DNA of 9,547 nucleotides from positions 25,808-35,354 of the forward strand of contig PLYW01000171.1 in assembly GCA_003151875.1 (NCBI GenBank), given 5' to 3'. Source of the DNA: Acidobacteriaceae bacterium. Lineage in GTDB: Bacteria; Acidobacteriota; Terriglobia; Terriglobales; Acidobacteriaceae. Below the pieces are notes generated by a model. The model did not search any database and was not told the origin of the DNA. It was given only the letters and a program-made list of their open reading frames with translations. The translations under genes and the position numbers were made by a program. Below, piece by piece: positions 6,842 through 9,547 of the stretch. Numbering within the stretch: the stretch's first letter is position 1; each line of letters starts with the position of its first letter.

Positions 6842-7038
6842 AAGATGTCCGGATGACTGAGATCGCTCTGGCGCCTTCGCTGACACTAATCCTGTTCTCA
6901 GTGCCACCCGGTACCAGAGCCACCAACGAGGTCACAGTCGGTTCCACCAGGGACGCGCCCGCTTGGATTGCCAGACTGCCCTACGACGCAGCCGAGCATG
7001 ACTCGAACCGTCGCGCGGTCTTCGCTCAAGAAGTCTAA
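6832..7038 (+). CDS. Small ORF of 68 residues behind the PEP-CTERM-type leader (uncertain)
   Basis: The ATG is preceded by a strong Shine-Dalgarno (AAGGAGG, 7-base spacing) and starts MKT like the PEP-CTERM proteins at 7987 and 8849. After MKT the sequence departs from them. A moderately hydrophobic stretch, IALAPSLTLILFSVPP (residues 11-26), may be a weak signal peptide or membrane segment. The remainder is polar and resembles nothing I recognise; no PEP motif or C-terminal helix is present. It could be a small exported protein, a leader ORF for the PEP-CTERM gene at 7112, or the wreck of a paralogue whose body was lost. The initiation signals are convincing; functional coding is not proven. 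Confidence 0.4.
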   Translation: MKTEDVRMTEIALAPSLTLILFSVPPGTRATNEVTVGSTRDAPAWIARLPYDAAEHDSNRRAVFAQEV

Positions 7039-7111
7039 CTCGGTTTGCAGACAAAACAGGCTCCAGGCCCAAGTAGTCAAATTCGAAAAAATCAAAACAA
7101 GGAGAAAGACA

Positions 7112-7783
7112 ATGCAAAGCCTAAAGTACAACGTACTCGCCCTGGCCATTCTGGTCCTGGCGATCACACCATCCTTCGGCGCCACGACGCCCATCACCGA
7201 TCTTTACAGCACTGGTCAATCTAACAATAACTTTGGCCAGAGTGACGCCCACTACACCATTCTGCCCGGTTCTCCATCCGGCCAGACAACCGCGTATACG
7301 GTTGACCCTTATAACATTCTCTGCTGCTGGGCAACGCCACCGGCAGGTACGTGGTGGATCAATCCCTACGCCGCTGAGCCCGGCGGGCAGCCTGACGGGA
7401 ACGCGGCGCAAGGCCTTTACATCTACGAAACCACATTCACGCTGGCTCCCGGTTGGACGAACGCTAGTTTGTCTGGACAGTGGGCAGCGGATAACAGTGC
7501 CAACATGTTTCTGAACAGTAACCTGGTAAGCACCACAGCCGGTGGCGGCCTCCTCACTCCCTTCGCGGCAACAACTCAAAGTTGGTTTCAAACAGGTACG
7601 AACACGCTCACATTTGAGGTCACCAATAACGGCTGTCAAGCTGGCTGCGGATTTAATCCCACTGGCCTTCTGGTCCAAATCAGCGGCACGGTAGGCGCTG
7701 CTCCCGAGCCATCTTCGCTACTGCTGATGGGAAGTGGGGTGCTCGGACTGGCCGGAGTGATCCGTCGCAAGCTGATCGGGTAA
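7112..7783 (+). CDS. PEP-CTERM secreted protein 1
   Basis: The 223-residue product begins with a Sec signal peptide (MQSLKYNVLALAILVLAI, then a likely cleavage after SFGA). It ends with the PEP-CTERM tail APEPSSLLLMGSG, a hydrophobic helix and the basic end IRRKLIG. The family is exported, then processed and anchored by an exosortase at the PEP motif. The middle (about residues 85-190) looks like a beta-sandwich repeat shared with the next gene: PPAGTWWINPY, YIYETTFTL, SGQWAADN and GTNTLTFEV all have close counterparts there. Cysteine pairs in ILCCWA and GCQAGCGF could form disulfides outside the cell. The ATG at 7112 is chosen over earlier in-frame codons because AAGGAGA lies just upstream and the signal peptide starts there. 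Unlike its neighbours it lacks the conserved leader; the leader copy sits 280 bases upstream before the small ORF. Confidence 0.88.
   Translation: MQSLKYNVLALAILVLAITPSFGATTPITDLYSTGQSNNNFGQSDAHYTILPGSPSGQTTAYTVDPYNILCCWATPPAGTWWINPYAAEPGGQPDGNAAQGLYIYETTFTLAPGWTNASLSGQWAADNSANMFLNSNLVSTTAGGGLLTPFAATTQSWFQTGTNTLTFEVTNNGCQAGCGFNPTGLLVQISGTVGAAPEPSSLLLMGSGVLGLAGVIRRKLIG
7701..7731 (+). repeat. 31-bp identical stretch over the PEP motif, shared with 8555-8585
   Basis: Bases 7701-7731 and 8555-8585 are identical, covering the codons for PEPSSLLLM. Similarity continues at about 85-90% to the stop codons (7783 and 8637), while upstream parts of the two genes differ much more at the DNA level. The third PEP-CTERM gene encodes a similar tail with different codons. 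Confidence 0.8.
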
Positions 7784-7786
7784 TAC

Positions 7787-7814
7787 GCAGCACCGGGAAT
7801 GGAACCGGCGCTGC
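7787..7814 (+). terminator. Strong hairpin just after PEP-CTERM gene 1, no T-run
   Basis: GCAGCACCGG (7787-7796) pairs with CCGGCGCTGC (7805-7814) in a 10-bp stem with one A-C mismatch and an 8-base loop, three bases after the stop codon. No run of T follows, so it may be a 3' stabilising structure or a weak terminator rather than an efficient intrinsic one. A competing stem, CCGGGAA with TTCCCGG, uses part of the same sequence. Confidence 0.4.
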
Positions 7815-7871
7815 GCTTTCCCGGCTGGTTCTCGACTAACTGGCGCTGAGCAGACACGGTTCCGGTCCTGG

Positions 7872-8008
7872 ACTCAGAAGTGGGAATCGTCCCCGAGCTT
7901 TTGCAGCAACCTCTTCTCTTAGTGCAAACCCGGCGCCGCTTGAACTTCGACCGTCGCCACAACCTAATGACCACAAGGAGGTCACCATGAAAACGCAGCT
8001 TCGTATCG
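7872..8008 (+). repeat. Conserved PEP-CTERM leader, copy 2 (137 bp)
   Basis: This stretch is ungapped and identical to 8734-8870 except for two bases (7985 and 7998), running from well upstream into the eighth codon of the gene at 7987. It contains a small hairpin, GGGA-ATCG-TCCC, and a GGCG (7932-7935)/CGCC (7955-7958) pairing. It also has the TGACC/GGTCA hairpin (7968-7972/7980-7984) around the Shine-Dalgarno and the mini-ORF 7967-7990 overlapping the start as ATGA. It must hold the promoter if the gene is transcribed separately, but I cannot assign -35 and -10 elements with confidence. Confidence 0.85.
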
Positions 8009-8637
8009 TTTCAATGCTAATGCTCGCCCTGGTCCTGCTGACCTTGGCGGTCACACCGTCCTTCGCTGGCACAATACCCACCATACACAGTACCGGGGAG
8101 GGCCTTGGCAGTGGGGGGGTTACGGACCCCTACTACGAAATTGTCGCGGCACCCTTTCCCGTTCCTGTGGGCGGTCAAGGCATTACCCTCCCACCGGGCG
8201 GCTGGGTCTCGCCTCCGTCCGGCACGCAGTGGATAAATGCCTACGGGGATCGCAGGGCGGAGCCCGGGGGTTACTACGACTACCAAACAACCTTCGATCT
8301 GACGGGCTTTGATTTCAATACCGCAGAGTTGCATGGATCGTGGGCCGTCGATAACGGCGGTTACATTCTGCTGAACGGTGCAGCGGCCATTGGCTCCGGT
8401 ACCAGCATCCCGTGTTGCTTTGGTTTCCAAACCCTTACCCCCCTAGCGATCACGGGTGGATTTCGGCCCGGTCTGAACACACTCGACTTCATGGTCTACA
8501 ACCAGGAGGACGTTACGGGCCTACTTGTCGATATCGGCGGCACGGCCAGCTCGACTCCCGAGCCATCTTCGCTACTGCTGATGGGTAGTGGGTTGCTCGG
8601 ACTGGCCGCTGTAGTTCGTCGCAAGCTGATGGGGTAG
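7987..8637 (+). CDS. PEP-CTERM secreted protein 2, paralogue of protein 1
   Basis: The product has 216 residues: a basic MKTQLRI start, a long hydrophobic signal segment (MLMLALVLLTLAV) with likely cleavage after SFAG, a beta-rich exported body, and the tail TPEPSSLLLMGSG plus helix and VRRKLMG. The body aligns along its length with the gene at 7112: HSTGEG with YSTGQS, PPSGTQWINAY with PPAGTWWINPY, AEPGGYYDYQTTFDL with AEPGG and YIYETTFTL, SWAVDNG with QWAADNS, GLNTLDF with GTNTLTF. The domain probably lies at the cell surface or in extracellular matrix; binding partner and function are unknown. The start is fixed by AAGGAGG seven bases before the ATG inside the conserved leader. The hairpin and overlapping mini-ORF suggest post-transcriptional control. 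Confidence 0.9.
   Translation: MKTQLRIVSMLMLALVLLTLAVTPSFAGTIPTIHSTGEGLGSGGVTDPYYEIVAAPFPVPVGGQGITLPPGGWVSPPSGTQWINAYGDRRAEPGGYYDYQTTFDLTGFDFNTAELHGSWAVDNGGYILLNGAAAIGSGTSIPCCFGFQTLTPLAITGGFRPGLNTLDFMVYNQEDVTGLLVDIGGTASSTPEPSSLLLMGSGLLGLAAVVRRKLMG
8555..8585 (+). repeat. 31-bp identical stretch over the PEP motif, partner of 7701-7731
   Basis: This is the second copy of the identical stretch that covers the PEP motif codons. Together with the leader repeat it makes the gene at 7987 a mosaic: its 5' part matches the gene after it and its 3' part matches the gene before it. Confidence 0.8.
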
Positions 8638-8733
8638 CACGCAACCGTGGGACCGGGGCGCATGCCGCTCTCCACTGGCTGGTCTTGGATGAACGGGGAG
8701 CAGGGCAGGCAGGCTTCTGCTGCCGAAAGAAAA

Positions 8734-8870
8734 ACTCAGAAGTGGGAATCGTCCCCGAGCTTTTGCAGCAACCTCTTCTCTTAGTGCAAACCCGGCGCCG
8801 CTTGAACTTCGACCGTCGCCACAACCTAATGACCACAAGGAGGTCATCATGAAAACGCAACTTCGTATCG
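8734..8870 (+). repeat. Conserved PEP-CTERM leader, copy 3 (137 bp)
   Basis: This is the near-identical partner of 7872-8008 at an offset of exactly 862 bases. The differences are T at 8847 (ACC to ATC just before the start) and A at 8860 (synonymous CAG to CAA). The hairpin arms TGACC 8830-8834 and GGTCA 8842-8846 are unchanged, as is the mini-ORF 8829-8852 with the ATGA overlap. The 96 bases before it (8638-8733) resemble the spacer after 7783 near their start, then diverge. Confidence 0.85.
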
Positions 8871-9529
8871 CTTCACTGTCGCTGCTCACCATTCTGTGCC
8901 TGATGCTGGCCGCAACTTCAGCCCTGGCAGGCACTCTGCTGTATGACAATGGTCCGCCCAACGGCACCGTCAATGCCTGGACCATTAACTTCGGCTACGT
9001 TGTGAGTGACTCGTTCGTGACGCCAGCTCACTCCGAGATCACGGATTTACATTTCGTGTACTGGGACGCATCGAGCACGGATCCTATTACGACCGTGAAC
9101 ATGCAGATCGGGACCTCACCGTTTGGCAGCGATATTGCCTCTGAAACGTTGAGCGGCGTTACCAACACGCTCCTTGGCTCTAACGGCAATTACAACCTGT
9201 ACCAAGCAGACTATGTGTTCGCCGCTATCCCGTATTCGGGCACGGGCTTCGTGACCCTGTCGGATGCCTGCACCGCGTCGGGCTGTGATACTAACCCGAT
9301 CTACTGGGATGAGAACGGCGGCGTAGGCTGTGGAGGAACCCATCCCCCCGGGGGAGGCGCAAATTGCCCGTCAACGGCCTATGAGAACACCATCGGCACC
9401 ATTTCTTCGGAAGCATTCACGCTGACCGGTCAAGGTGGGGGAACCACTCCTGAGCCCAGCAGCATCCTGCTGCTTGGATCGGGAATCGTGGGCCTCGCGG
9501 GCGTGCTGCGCAGGAGATTACAGGGATAG
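8849..9529 (+). CDS. PEP-CTERM secreted protein 3, different body domain
   Basis: The 226-residue product opens MKTQLRIAS with a signal peptide (LLTILCLMLAATSALAG) and ends TPEPSSILLLGSG followed by a hydrophobic helix and LRRRLQG. The mature part starts LLYDNGPPNGTVNAWTINFG and has DSFVTPAHSEITDLHFVYWD and IGTSPFGSDI. This style is seen in other acidobacterial PEP-CTERM proteins and is distinct from the body shared by the two genes before it. Cysteines cluster in ACTASGC and in VGCGG...ANC, suggesting disulfides outside the cytoplasm. The function of the body is unknown. Translation should start at 8849, seven bases after AAGGAGG in leader copy 3. The signal and leader are nearly those of the previous gene while the body is not, which fits an exchanged module. 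Only 18 bases follow the stop in this window. Confidence 0.9.
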   Translation: MKTQLRIASLSLLTILCLMLAATSALAGTLLYDNGPPNGTVNAWTINFGYVVSDSFVTPAHSEITDLHFVYWDASSTDPITTVNMQIGTSPFGSDIASETLSGVTNTLLGSNGNYNLYQADYVFAAIPYSGTGFVTLSDACTASGCDTNPIYWDENGGVGCGGTHPPGGGANCPSTAYENTIGTISSEAFTLTGQGGGTTPEPSSILLLGSGIVGLAGVLRRRLQG

Positions 9530-9547
9530 CTGGCAGTGCTGATTTTC

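Noticed and set aside
7872..7986. Cyclic di-GMP or other known riboswitch in the PEP-CTERM leader
   Set aside because: I looked for the conserved GEMM core blocks and did not find them; only simple local pairings are visible.
7636..8860. Pair of similar minus-strand ORFs (7636-7974 and 8513-8860)
   Set aside because: Their similarity to each other only reflects the duplicated leader and PEP-motif DNA read antisense.

Overview
The window most likely comes from a soil-type member of the Acidobacteriota. The evidence is a protein fusing an OmpR-type winged helix, a Hanks-type Ser/Thr kinase and TPRs, a run of short secreted proteins with PEP-CTERM tails, and a dolichyl-phosphate-sugar-synthase-like glycosyltransferase, all in a moderately GC-rich background. 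This assignment rests on recognised protein style, not on a marker gene.

Layout. Bases 1-1877 (+) hold the 3' part of a membrane-anchored family-2 glycosyltransferase and a class I SAM-dependent methyltransferase, probably part of a glycan or lipid-linked sugar locus. A convergent gene (1916-2521, -) encodes a GmhB-like HAD phosphatase that fits heptose or surface-sugar metabolism. At 2667-2751 (+) lies a complete tRNA-Leu with anticodon GAG and encoded CCA. It is followed by an abruptly AT-rich stretch and by the remains of a tyrosine recombinase (about 2841-3175): a recognisable N-terminus, a missing middle, and a C-terminal fragment in another frame. This looks like the scar of an element that once sat at the tRNA gene.

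The largest gene (3217-6477, -) encodes a 1086-residue protein: winged-helix DNA-binding domain, Ser/Thr kinase with all catalytic residues, one membrane segment, a TolB/FlgO-like domain and a long TPR array. Its upstream region (6478-6831) holds a plausible sigma70-like promoter, a perfect 13-bp palindrome at the start codon, four 11-bp tandem direct repeats (6628-6671) of the spacing OmpR/PhoB-type winged helices commonly bind, and a second inverted repeat.

From 6799 to the end is a (+) cluster of a small uncertain ORF and three PEP-CTERM secreted proteins. Three of the four reading frames begin with the same leader, in which the Shine-Dalgarno lies within a TGACC/GGTCA hairpin and a 7-codon mini-ORF overlaps the start codon as ATGA. 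The last two PEP-CTERM genes share a nearly identical 137-bp leader, whereas the first two share coding-region similarity and a 31-bp identical stretch at the PEP motif. The family therefore appears to have grown by tandem duplication with mosaic exchange. No exosortase gene is visible. A regulatory link between the kinase/winged-helix protein and the PEP-CTERM cluster is an inference from adjacency and from the 11-bp repeats between them.
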